Shown one piece after another: positions 13,187-25,800 of a DNA stretch of 64,000 bases. A program made the translations under genes and the position numbers. Origin of the DNA: Garcia nutans (Eukaryota; Streptophyta; Magnoliopsida; Malpighiales; Euphorbiaceae); contig CANTUV010000033.1 of the NCBI GenBank assembly GCA_947685225.1, positions 57,575,001 to 57,639,000 on the forward strand, written 5' to 3'. Each line of letters begins with the position of its first letter. The stretch's first letter is position 1. The notes beneath the pieces were generated by a model. The model did not search any database. It saw nothing but the letters and a program-made list of their open reading frames with translations, and had not been told where the DNA came from.

Positions 13187-14020
13187 AAGAAATGATCATC
13201 ACATAGAAATCTTTGTTTTTACTGCCGTTAGCGTTGTGTTTTAAGTTAGCCTGCTATAGGAATGTGCTAGGCAATCTTGTTGTGAACTATGTTTTTGTTG
13301 ATTTCATTAAGAAAAACTCATATTTCTAAATTATGGAATTGTGCTGATGTTTTTTTTTTCATTTTGAATGAGGTCCTTTTTGGCAACCCAAATACGGATA
13401 GGTATACTTGTTTTTCTGTCTGCCCGTCGAAATTAGAGTCATGACCTATCTTGGAAGATAGTTCGAGTAGAAGGTAGTACAAGCAGGAGCTCAACTTCAC
13501 GGTAAGCCGGACCTCAATCTGCTCTTCCCTAATTGTAAAATCCTGCGCAGCGATACTATCAAGCCCTATAAAATTGGTCTATTTTTCCCACCTCCCTTTC
13601 AAGTCAATGAACCTCCAAGGTTGCAATAATGGATATAAATTTTGTTTCATTCTAATGCTTCATAAACTATATATATTAGAAATTAATTACATATTTAAAA
13701 TGACTAAACTTGCGGCTATTGAAAATGAATGGAATTGGATACTTGGATATTAAAGCTTGACATAAACTACCTATTTCATTTTGACCATGGTAATTCTCCA
13801 TTCTTCAATTCCGTTTAACCAGTGGGGGTCCAAAATGGTACAGAGCAAAAAACGTCCCAAATACTAGAGCTACATTCTCCATAAAACGGCACATGAATTG
13901 TGTAAATAACAAGTCATATAGGCACTGACCAAGTATTACTTAAGTACAACATTTCTTGTCATTGGAAGATATGCACTATATACAACTCGGGCCAAGAGTG
14001 ATTCCAAATTTCTCAGAGCA
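13187..14020. other. Convergent intergenic region between ACP and the membrane-protein gene
   Basis: This holds the 3'UTRs of both convergent genes. No additional gene, tRNA or repeat could be supported. Confidence 0.6.
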
Positions 14021-17000
14021 TCACTCCCAATCAGCATCAAAGAAGCCAGCATCTTTCATCTCTGAATAGTATACATTCTCTAGATGCAAATCGTCTTCCT
14101 ACAGTCATAAAAACTGCTGGTAAAAAACTAGACTAGTGTGTAGTGATGATTATGATATATTACATGTTAAAAACAGATAAAGAAAGCTGAAGAATATAAA
14201 CGGCAAAACCAATGTTCAGAAAAATCAAAGAAACAGATTAAATGATGACAATAACCTGGAAAAAGTCTGCTAAAAATGTTATGTATATCAAAGGCAGGTA
14301 AAGAGCATGATAGCAAACAATTGTGGTGCTGTACAACCTGCAAAAGAAGATTGAGGGGAAACAAGTGAGAAACCAAGTTCTCTATGGTTGCAATTTTAAA
14401 TGTGAATCTGTGATATTGTAAGAATATGATCCAAAATTACCAGAAACCAAAACCAGTCCCGTTCCCAGTAAGCCCACAGGCAAATAATGATAATGCATTC
14501 AAAGTGAACATAATTACAATGTACTTGTAGAATGCAGGCCTTGCTGCAAAAAAGGGAAAAAGGTCAGAAAAAAACAATTACAGAATTCGCAAAGAACACA
14601 TTATGTTAAAATGCATGCACTTGACAAACTTACCAGGTAACCTTTCCTGCCATTTGGAATGGTACATGAACAATATAAAGCCATAAATTGCAGTTAACAC
14701 TAGTCTATGGATAACCCACAAGCTCCATTTCATGTGATGTGACTGTTCATGGCTGTCAATGAACAAAGGGATCCCAAGTCCAAACATATAAATTGCCTGT
14801 TCGGGAAAAGAATTCCATTGCATTATCATCTAGCTTCAATTAATTTTACAAATACAAATGATTTAAAAGCATTAATCTGCTTCTACATGTACCAGAAACC
14901 TAAGCATGCTTCATAACATATAATAGTATAGGATTTTGCATTTTTCAACCATAAAATTCCAGAATAAAATGCAAAATATGCAACACATTATGCAGTTAAA
15001 ACTTAAAAGCAACATGTTGAAAGAGAAGATATTGTCTCTTCCCTGTAGGATATCAGTGCCCACTGTCAATATCAAAAAAGCTGTCTAGAAGTACCGTGAA
15101 AAGGTTTTTGGACGAAAAAAGAAATACCTTGAGGAGTATGTCCAAACCAACAATGAGTGCTGAGACAGCAAAGGTTCGTGTCAGAGTTTCCAACCCACTA
15201 GCATAATTCCCTTGGAGTAAAAAGGCAATCAAGCTTACTTCCAAAAACAACATTCCAGATGTTGTAAACAAAGATAAAATATTCCATGTCAGTTCTTTCC
15301 CAGGAGTGCATTCCCACACCTGTGTCATTGGCAAGAGAATGTTACCTGATTATAGTGAAACAGCCTAGAAAGAGATGCCGGATTGAAGAACCTCAAAGAC
15401 CCAAGTCACAAAACTAGCATAATTAGCATATTGCCCTCAGAGAATGTTAGACAATTTTCAATTTACATTGTGTTCCTAACCTTTTAAATTCAGCATCTCA
15501 TGCATGAAGCAAGTAAAGTTTTTGCAGACTCGAATGGCAGATGCTGATTCATTGTGGACCGACAAACTAACTAAAACATATTTTCTCCATCTGAGAGAGA
15601 GAGAGAGAGAGGAAGGAAGAATTTGGTGAAAGAGGACAGCTTTGAACAATAGCACTGTGAATAAACTAACTCACTGCAATTAGCACCTTTTGTCGGATAA
15701 GTTATCAGAAGCAGCTCAACAAAATTATATAGATACATAGCCTACTACTTCTATAGCACATATTTTTTGGTCAATCACAAATCAAATAGCCTACTACTTC
15801 TATAGAACATATTTTTTGGTCAATCACTAATCAAAATCAATTATCATTCCCATCTTAAACTATGGTTTCATCAGATTATGCCTGCACAATATGGCCTGGA
15901 ATGGTTTGTGTCACACTAGATGATATTTTCTGAATTAAAAGATTAGTGATCTATTATAAAGTTCAGACATAGTAGTACTAGGCTATTGTCCCTGTCAATA
16001 TAGCTGCCAGTGTCGTGTTTTTTGCAAGCACCGGTTACTAGCATCCTTCAATACACATTATTAGAATTTTGCACATCTAAACTTTGAAATGTATGTTTTA
16101 TTTCAGAAGAACCAGTTATAAGCACTCACATCCACTGCATACACAAAGGTCTACTTAAGTAGCGCCGCTTCTGAAATTCACCAGTTTAGGTATTTATATT
16201 AAAGACCACTCCTATCAGGAAACATCAAGCATTCCATTGTATGTCTATACATAAACCAGAAATTCTCATTCACCAGCAAAATTACAGTTATATTATGGCA
16301 TCATCCATATGCCAACCAGTGCTCTTACTAATTTAAAATTAACATGAAATTGATACCATTAGTTTAAAACCGCTAAGGCAATTCAGGACATCATTAAAAA
16401 ATGGCGGAAAGAGAAACTTATCGGATATCAAAAAGTTGAAACGAGAAGTAAATACTGCCCGCAATCAAATTATAAGTAACAAACAGTGAACTCAAATGAG
16501 TAATTGACTGATCCATAAAGTAATGAGCATTGCACCATAATATAGAATCAAGAAGCAGAAGTGCAAAAATTATATAAACATTCAGAGAACGGAGAAAGCA
16601 AGAATCTTATAAGAAAATAATTTGGGAATCACAAAGTTCAATCGGCCGCTCAATAACAATGGTGCCAGCCAACAAACAAAAGACTCCACACAACAAAAAT
16701 AATAAACCCATGCTAATAGAAGGTAGGAAATATAAATGCTTAGCAGCTCAAAAACAGAATTGACATTCGCAGCCAGAATTGCAGCATATAAACTACATGT
16801 AGCTTTAAAGAACACAAACTAGCAAAGCATGGAGATTCCAAATTGAAAGTAACAAACCTGAAAGCAGCACCAAACAAGATTGAGCAAACTAACGAGCCAA
16901 AGACAACCATAATAAGCTATCATTATATATGATCTCCCATGGGATAACTTTGTAAAGCTTTTTTTGGCCTGAAATGCCAAGTATAGTACAAAAGCAAGCG

Positions 17001-17172
17001 AAGCCAAAATGAGAATCACATTGTGCAAGAACCCATGGCACTCAAAAAGCCAATTGGACAATCCTGACCCAAGAAAGGCCCCTTCTTTAAGGTCAGAATT
17101 AGGGTTTTGTGTGATAGGGATTGAAAATTGAGAACCTTGAGGGTTTTGCATTGTGTGTGGCGTTAAAGACAA
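14021..17172 (-). CDS. Seven-transmembrane protein of the TPRA1/CAND (candidate GPCR) family
   Basis: Six exons on the minus strand: 17172-16858, 15319-15128, 14796-14634, 14543-14441, 14337-14256 and 14098-14021, giving 310 residues with GT-AG introns. Seven hydrophobic segments are visible in order: near 'VILILASLAFVLYLAF', 'YIMIAYYGCLWLVSLLNLVW', 'NILSLFTTSGMLFLEVSLIA', 'TFAVSALIVGLDILLK', 'SLWVIHRLVLTAIYGFILF', 'YIVIMFTLNALSLFACGL' and 'IVCYHALYLPLIYITFLADF'. Motifs such as 'FQAKKSFTKL', 'GRSYIM', 'QGNYASG' and the acidic tail 'EDDLHLENVYYSEMKDAGFF' are those of plant homologues of animal TPRA1, called CAND2-5 in Arabidopsis, proposed but unproven G-protein-coupled receptors. The start is taken as the first Met; Met8 (codon 17151-17149) is an alternative. 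Intron 1 (1.5 kb) contains a 49-bp tandem duplication. Confidence 0.88.
15737..15834. repeat. 49-bp tandem duplication in intron 1 of the TPRA1-like gene
   Basis: Units 15737-15785 and 15786-15834 differ at only a few positions; both contain 'agcctactacttctatag' and 'attttttggtcaatcac'. A short (GA)n tract lies nearby at about 15593-15611. Confidence 0.9.
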
Positions 17173-19725
17173 ATTTGAGAGTGGAAACCTAACCCTAAAC
17201 TTTCAAAACGTCGGCGCCTGAGTGATCCTAGAGATGTGCAGAAGAACAAGTTTGATCGGCCGGTGATCGATTTTGCAACACACTGAACGGTCGTATCTTT
17301 TAGGATAAGGATTTTAGATTTCCAGCGGGTCTTTTTTTTTTTGAAGGAATTCCGGAGGGTCCGTTTGACGTTGAAGAGTTTAGCTAGCGGACAAAATTTT
17401 GGATTTTATATTAACCCATGTTTAATAAAATATAAATTATTATATATACTAAAATTCCTCCAAGGATAATAATATGTTTTCAATTTTACCCCTACTTTAC
17501 TCTCCTTTCATTATTTAATTTTATCCTTTTTTTTCTTTTGTTTCTTTTTTTATATTTCTACATTATTTATTTATTTATTTATTTTTTTATCTATATTTTT
17601 ATTAATTGTAATAAAATAAATAAATAATTTATAATTTAAATATATTTTTTTCTCTTTTATTTTTATTTTAATTGTTAGTGAACATATGAATTATAATTTT
17701 TAAAATGATACTTTTTTGATTTTATATTATTATTTTAATTTAATTTTTAAATTGATAATATAAATTTAATTATTTTAAAAATAATATAGAATCATAATGC
17801 TATTAACTATAATTAAATTTAAAATTTTATATTATTTAAGTTTATTTTTAATAGATTTTTTATCCATTTAAAGAAACTTATATTTATAATATTTTTTGGC
17901 TTTTATTATAATTTTTTGATAGCAAGTATATTTTTATTTTACTATTTTTTATATATTGAGGTCATTTTATATAAAATTCATGTAATAGAAAATTTAATAT
18001 ATTTATATAATATATATTTTTAATTTTTAAATAGACTAATATTGTTATTAACTTTTAATATATATAATAAATGACAAAGAAATATAAAAATAATAAATTT
18101 ATAGAAATATAAATAACACAGAAAAAATATACACTCAAATTAATAACTAAAAATTTAATTAAATAACTAAATGATAGATTAATTTTTAATTATTATTTAT
18201 TAATAATATTTTTTATTAGATAATATTAATAATAAATTACTAATATATTTTTATTTTTATATAATACTGACTGTTATATTTTATATTTTTTTACTTTAAT
18301 TTTAAAATTTGTCAGAGTTCTATATTAAAATATTTATTATATATAATTGTTAAGAATAATTTTTTTTATTTTTAATTTTTTATAATTATATGTTTAATTT
18401 ATTTTCTCTCTTTATTTAGTATATCAAATATATATTTTCTATTTAAATTATATATTGATAAATATTTTAATTTAAATTATAAAAAATAAAAATTAACATT
18501 AAAAATTTAATCCTCGCAACATTGTGCGAGTCAACTTCAAGCTTGTAAATACTAAAATAAATAAATAAATAATAATATCAAATTATTTTTTTCATTTTAT
18601 TTTAAGTATCGTGTAAGAAATTTTTTTTATTTCACTTTAAGTGTCATTTTTTAAAATTTAAAAAAATATTAATTAAAAAGTTAAAATATTATCTATATTA
18701 ATTAATAAAAAAATAAATAAAGTTAGATAGATAAAAAAGTACTTAGATAAATTATAATAAAATTCTTATAAAATTTATAATAAGTAATTATTTTTTTAGT
18801 CTCTGTGAATTATTTTTATATGATACTTAAAATAAAACGGAGAGAGTAATATGATGAAGCATAATATGACATTTTTATTTAAATAATTTTATTAAAGAAA
18901 AAAAATTCATAAATGTATTAATATTTTTTCAAATAAAATAAAATTATAACTTTTTTTAGATTGTGATTATCCTTTGATAGATTTTTTTCAATATTCAAAA
19001 ATTTAAGTATAATTTGATGATCATATGTGTTTTGATTAGTTTTCTCATCAAAAGAAAAATTTAAAACAAAAATCTCCTTATTAAAAAATAAAAATTATGA
19101 TATATTAAAAAAATGATAAAAAAATTGTTAAGAAATAAAAATATTTAATTAAATCCATACTACTATTTTATTTAACTTCGCATCATAATTAATTAATAAT
19201 CAACGATCATCATATTATTATGTTTACGGGGTAAAAGTCCAAAAAGTATATAAAAGCAAAGAGACGGAGGGTAAATATGTAATTAAATCTCTTGTCAGTA
19301 TCAAAAATATGTATGCTCCAAATTGACCGTTAAAACCTCCAATTTCTGGTTTCATTTCTTCCCTCCTTTTTGCCTAGACAATCGGATCATATCGTTCCAA
19401 TCACTAAAATTGATTCACTGCATTTTACAAAAAAAGAAAGGAAATAACTCGTTAATCACTTTTATTTTTATTAAAAGTAATGATAAAAAAATCAATTCCT
19501 CTGAATGAATACTGTGTGCTCGACTGACTTGAATTTTGTTTTAACTGGTTTTAAATTTTAATTGGTTGATTTTAACTGAAATTTTCTCACATTAATGCTC
19601 ATTTTTACAAGTCAATGATAATCTCAAGCCATGATCAATTTCAAGCCGTGTTTGATTTAATTTAACCAATTAAATCCAGTATTTTTTTTTCTCTGATCAA
19701 TTTCAGGTTATTTTAATAAATTTTT
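17173..19725. other. Divergent intergenic region, strongly AT-rich
   Basis: This holds the 5' flanks of the minus-strand membrane-protein gene and the plus-strand SCD2-like gene. The middle part (about 17390-19200) is nearly pure A/T with no recognised repeat family. An untranslated first exon of the SCD2-like gene probably lies somewhere in 19300-19700, because its start codon sits directly after a splice acceptor, but I could not fix its limits. Confidence 0.5.
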
Positions 19726-19803
19726 TGAATGATTGTTCTTTTCTATTTGTTAATTTCTGCAATTCTATATTATCAAATTGTTTCTGTTATTATTCTTTTA
19801 GGT

Positions 19804-22800
19804 ATGGACAGGAGAATGAATCCGGTTTACATAAGGCAGAGGAGCTCAAAGGATTCACCGGGGGCTCCAGCGTCACCGATGATGTCTCCGTTGCATGCAC
19901 GGCATGTCCGTACAGGATCAGCAGGCATGCCTAACGCGAGGAAAGCACAGACAAAAGCTGCTGCGCAGAGGCTTGCACAGGTGATGTCTAACCAAACAGA
20001 TGATGAGGATGAAGATGATGAGCTTTCTTTTGACTATAAAACAAGTGGTATTGGGAGCATTGGTCTTGCTGGTGGAAGAAGAATGCCGCGCCCGATGTCT
20101 CCTGTGGTAATATGATCCTTTTTTTTTTTTTTCATTCGTCCCCGATTTGAATATTCTCTTTGTTTTTGTTCATATGATCTCTTAAAATTGGCCTTGAAAT
20201 ACGATGCTTCGAAACTGTTTGATAGTGAAATTAAATTTCGACACTCCGAACCTGTTTGGTATTGAAATGGAAATAATTTTTCCAGAATTATCTATCTATT
20301 TTGAAGATTTTAACGCTGCAACTCAAGAAATTTACTTTAAAAAGCAAACTTCAATGATCTTTGATTAATATTTTTAACATAGTGCTTTTTCCAACAATAG
20401 CTAATGCCAAAAGGGACACTTACTTGACTGTTAACCATTAGTAATGGTGACAAATTTTAAGTTCTGGTAGACTTTTGCTTTGATATTGGCTTAGAAATTT
20501 ATGATTGCTATTAAATTTTGGTATAACATATGTCTGTCTTCTGATGTAGAGTTGCAATTTTAAGTGCAGACAAGACCAATAGTTAGTGCTGCATTGGGGA
20601 AGAAACCGCAACTGCAACCTCTACCACAACCAGTTGACGATGACAATGATAAGGATGACAATTATGGTTTAATGAGTGGTCCAGTGACCATTGGACGTGC
20701 TGGTGGAAAATCCATGAGATCCCATTCTCCTATGGTGATTTACTTGTCAATATTATCAGCTTGAGCTGATAAATGCACTTTTGTTTTTAGAGCTACTGTT
20801 GTAGATAGATGAAATGTAGGCCTAAGTCGACAAAGTTATTATGTGATGTGAAAATTCATTGATTAAAATTTAGTGATCTTTGATCTCTGTGTTATAGTTC
20901 CATGGACATGAAATTGTGTTAAATTGGATGGTAAAACTTGTTGGAAATGTTCATTTAATGACTAGTTTAAGTCTGCATAACTTTTTATTGATCCTTGTGC
21001 TATATTTTTCCATGTTGTCTCCATTAGACAGTTCGCACCAGACAAGAACGACCTGTGTCTGCACGTTCAACAACAGGTAGTCGACCATTACCATTTGCCA
21101 GCTCTGTGGAACAAACACAACGATCTCCTTTGTCATATGAAACCCCACCATCTCAGGCCTCAAACATAATTGAAGATCCCCTGTCTGCCCATCATTTAAT
21201 GGCTGGTCGATCATCTATCAATTCCACAGAACAGCCTGTATCTCTTCATCCTTCAATGTCGGTTCGATCATTCGCCAACTCTGTCGAACAACCTTCATCT
21301 GCTCGTGCTACTTCAGCTAGCCGCCCAATTGGCAAGACAGCTCCAATACCCTGCAGTGTACCTATATCGCTAAGACCAGCCTCTCCTTTAGTGTCACCAG
21401 CGGGTTCAGTGGATAGTCGCAAAGACAGAAGGTACCTAGAGAATCTAAACCTGAATTTTCAATTCAATGAATTGCATCAATATCATTTTCTTCTTCTATC
21501 TCCTCCAGTCCTCCTTCTTCATGAGGTAAAGTTTAGCCATTCACAAGCATAAAAGGAGAGAAAAAAGGTTTAAATATAAAATGTAATTGTTTCACGTTGT
21601 GTATAAAATGTGATTGTTTCACGTTGTGAAGAAATTTTTCTTTTTAATCTAGCCTTCTATGTTCCAATACCGGGGATTACATCTAACTTAGAATCAACAA
21701 GATGAAGTTCATTGGTCTAGGACTTTATAGATGACAGATTTTAATGACAATTAGCATTTTTCGCACACAACTTATCATTATGGTTTAGATATCCAATGGT
21801 GATGTATGAGGAGTCATTGCCTGTTTTTACCCCCTATCAACTGGAGTTATGAGACCTATGCTCTTAACCTTACGTTTATGTACATATGGTGGTACAGTAG
21901 TTGATCTTTTTAGTCTTCTGATGAGTCCTTCCCTACTTACAATATATCACCATATGTTACTGCGGTTTATATGACTTTTCATTTCACAATGTTGGAGGCA
22001 ATTCTGAAGAAAGATGCACTCTCTGAGTTGATTTCTGTATTGCTTTCAATTAATGCAATTCGTGCATTCAACTTTGTCTAGCAGTTTATATGATTTTTCA
22101 TTTCACAATGTTGGAGGCAATTCTGAAGAAAGCTGCCCTCTCTGAGTTGATTTCTGTATTCCTTTCAATTAATGCAATTCGTGCATTCAATTTCCTCCAG
22201 CAGGTTGTCAATAGATTTTGGGAGTACGAATTTAAGAGATTCTGGCAGCCATCATTCAGCTTCTGCTTTACAGGATGAGGTATGACTACTTCACCAAATG
22301 ATAATGTATGTGCTTCACAGGCCTATGGATATAGATGCTAATTATTGGTGTGTCTGGTAGTTGTTAGCATAAATTTTGTCAGCATTGGCTTCTTTCTGGG
22401 AATAATGTCCAACTTTTTCCAATTTCATAGGCTAGTAATTCAGGACATACGAAATATTCAAATGAATTTATCTTTTTGGCGAATTCCATTTACTATATAA
22501 TTTATGAATTTTGTTGCAGGTTGACATGCTACAGGAAGAAAATGATAGTTTAATTGAAAAGGTGGGAAAACATTTCATCTTTTCCTATATTTGTATAGTT
22601 TTGTAATTATTCAGCACAGGCTCAGTTCGAGAAATTTCCAATTTAAGAAGAAAAATTGTGTGCTAATTTTCCAAATCAATCTGGATTTCCCAGATAATGG
22701 AGCCTTGGTTTCATCCATTGAAAGTGCTGCAGTAGCCATATTCAATTGATTTTGAAACATATTCACTCAACAAAACAATGATGTTTTATAAATCAGGCTA

Positions 22801-25800
22801 TATATATATATATAAGTAAATGGTTTAATAGTATTATCATGTATTTCTTCTGGTTCTCCAACGTGATATGTGCACATTCAGCTTCGACTTGCTGAGGAAA
22901 GGTACGAGGAAGCAGAGGCAAGAGCTAGGCTGCTTGAGAAACAGGTGCATTTCTTAGAGTTGAAAAAAAAATCAATATATGGACGCTTTTAGCTCTAAAT
23001 GGCATATGTTGCACCCTAGTTGTTAAGATCAGCGAAAGCATGTCATCTGTGTGTAAATACATCAAAATGATGCAGATTTATATATTATTTTCATACTGGT
23101 ATCCCTGGTTGTGTTAAAATCTATGATGCAGTAAAATGTATTTGCTTTTTAACTCTTTAATCTATCCACATGGCATTCTCTAATCAGTAATCACAATAAA
23201 GCTGCTTCTTAAAATGCCTGGTTTCTGGTTTCATTATTATTATTATTAGTTATTTTCAATTTACCTTTTTTTGCTATTAATTACTTGGCAGGTTTGGTTT
23301 CCTAAAGGAAGTGAAAAAACAAATGAAAAAATATTTTTTCAAATGAACGAGGTTATATTTTGTTAATTCTTTTCCAAGCCACCGATTTAATTTCATTTCA
23401 AAAATAACTAACTATATGAGTAGATGGACAAAAATGGTTCAACGTTGGTGTTTTAGTTCCCACTTCCTAGATAAGCGCGTATATTTAAATGCAAAGGGTT
23501 TGTACTTTGTACCATCTTACTATATTTTGCAAATGCCTCCAGATTTTTCTGTTGTAATATGACTTCCTTTTTTTTTATTGTTTGCTTCTTGGTTGTTTAC
23601 ATTCCAGCTTTGAGTTGCTCTCTTGTTTCTTCATCTCTTTTCTGTTTTCCTTTTCTTTTTTCACCTGAATTCTTGATTGTGAAAGTTCCAGCATTGACAT
23701 TGAAAGTGAGCAATTTGAACATTCCACCCAACTTACCATGCTACTTATCGACTGATGACGTGTTTTCCTTTTAGGTTGCTAGTCTAGGAGAGGGTGTAAC
23801 ATTAGAAGCTCGCCTTTTAAGCAGGCAAGCCCCTAGCCTCATTACCTAGAATCTTTCTAAGATGCCATCATTCGTATATATATATATATATAATATTATA
23901 TGTATATATATTCCATTTATTAGTTAACTAATTTTTCATATTTGTTTTAATCTTCAGAAAGGAGGCGGCCCTGCAGCAAAGAGAGGTTTGTGCTATCCGT
24001 AGTTCTGTTCTCTTATGCTATATGGACATCTGCATAAACATACGAGTCATATGAATCTCCAAGGAGTTGCAACATGTGGATTGTATGAGGACATATATGC
24101 TTTACCTTTATGTCTAAGTATATGCTTATAATTTTATTCTGGCTGTTTCTATGCATCCGCTTCCGGTAACTTACAAAACTACATGCCATTACTAAATTAT
24201 TGTTTCAGTTGATTCATATTTGGAAAGAAAAAGTAGAATGCCCGTGTAGATTTGGAGCATTTGTACACTTTTCTGTTTTTCACCATGCTCTGATGATGGC
24301 ACAATTTAAATTAAATCCCCATGGAGGATAATAGGTTTGCATGTGCTGATTTAATTGGAATTCAGTGTGATCTTTTGGTCTAATACCAACAATATATTAT
24401 GGGTAAGCTGATATATTTTGGAATTATTTTGTTGGGATAATAGAAGGAAAATGTAGTAATATGTCTGTTGAAGTTAATGGCCGGAAAATTGATGAGAAAA
24501 ATGATCTCAATAAATAAGAGGTGCATGGTAATGGAGAATAGTGATCAATTGGCAATAAGTGGATTTTGTGTTGGTAGGCTATCACTATATTTGGCTATCA
24601 CTATATTTGCAATTGCATATTTCATCTAGCCAATAGCTGTATATTCTGCTGTACATTTTGAAGCATATAGAATCATTATTATTACTGAAAATTAAGCAAC
24701 TTCGTGGAATGTAAATGAAAATGATTAACTTGCTTATACTCATTTGCAAAAAGACAGTGCATAGGATGATTAAATAAAATTGTTGGTTTATGTGTGTTTG
24801 AGTGTCTGCTTTGTAATATAGAAGGTTAAAGGTTCAAGCCCCATTTCCCCTCTGATAATTATCATATCCAACGCAATAGATCACGGAATTCTCTTTCTGC
24901 TTGTTTGAAGTCTTTTATCACCTTATATTTACTTGTAGTGAAATCTGGAACGTGGACATTATTTTTTGTTCAGGCTGCTCTGCGAGTCGCAGAACAAAGT
25001 AGTAAACCTGAAGAGTTTGCTGCTCTTAGGACTGAAGCTGAGGTATGACAAAATGAGAATATCTTATCTTTTTCCTTTTAGTTCTTTTTCTCTAATGGAT
25101 CTCATGAGAAATAGTGGTCCATTTAATTCACGCTATTTGCATCTCTGGAACCACAAATTAGACTGCTAAAGATGAGGCTACCTCTGCTCTGGAGCTGTTC
25201 CGTGAAGCTGAAGTTGAAGTTAAATCACTCAGGAATATGACACAGAGACTGATTCTGACGCAAGAAGAGATGGTTTGTCTAGAATCTAAGAATTTTTTTC
25301 TATTAATTATTTATTTAGATATTCCTTTTCTTTTGGTACTTCTTTATGTCATAATGACATGATTTGCAGTTTTCATCTTAGGAAGAAGTTGTTCTGAAGA
25401 GGTGTTGGCTTGCACGGTATTGGAGCTTATGTGTTCAACACGGTAAAATCATTTTAATTGTTGATCTTTAGAACATGAATTTCCCATGATTTTGCTCATC
25501 CGAATTTGAGAAATTTTCATTTTGTTTTTGTTGATGTGGCTTGCTAGTCTGTGAAAATCTGTGCTTCAGTCGTTTAATCTGAAAAAAATGCAGCCGGTTA
25601 GTTTTATTGTTTTCTAGTAGAGGTTAATGATGCTTGAGAATAAGCTTAAGAGTATTAAGCCCAAGCTGCGTTCTTCTTTGTTTAATATCATCTGAGAATT
25701 GTGAAATTATCTGGGGTATGAAGGATCATTTTTCTTGTCCTCACTCAGGGTTCATGAGCTGAATGAGTTCTGCAGATTACAGCTCATAAAGTTTCATGTG

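Noticed and set aside
19729..20115. In-frame upstream extension of the SCD2-like first exon with a hydrophobic start
   Set aside because: The extension is intron sequence ending in a good splice acceptor at 19801; the family begins at MDRR, which follows directly.
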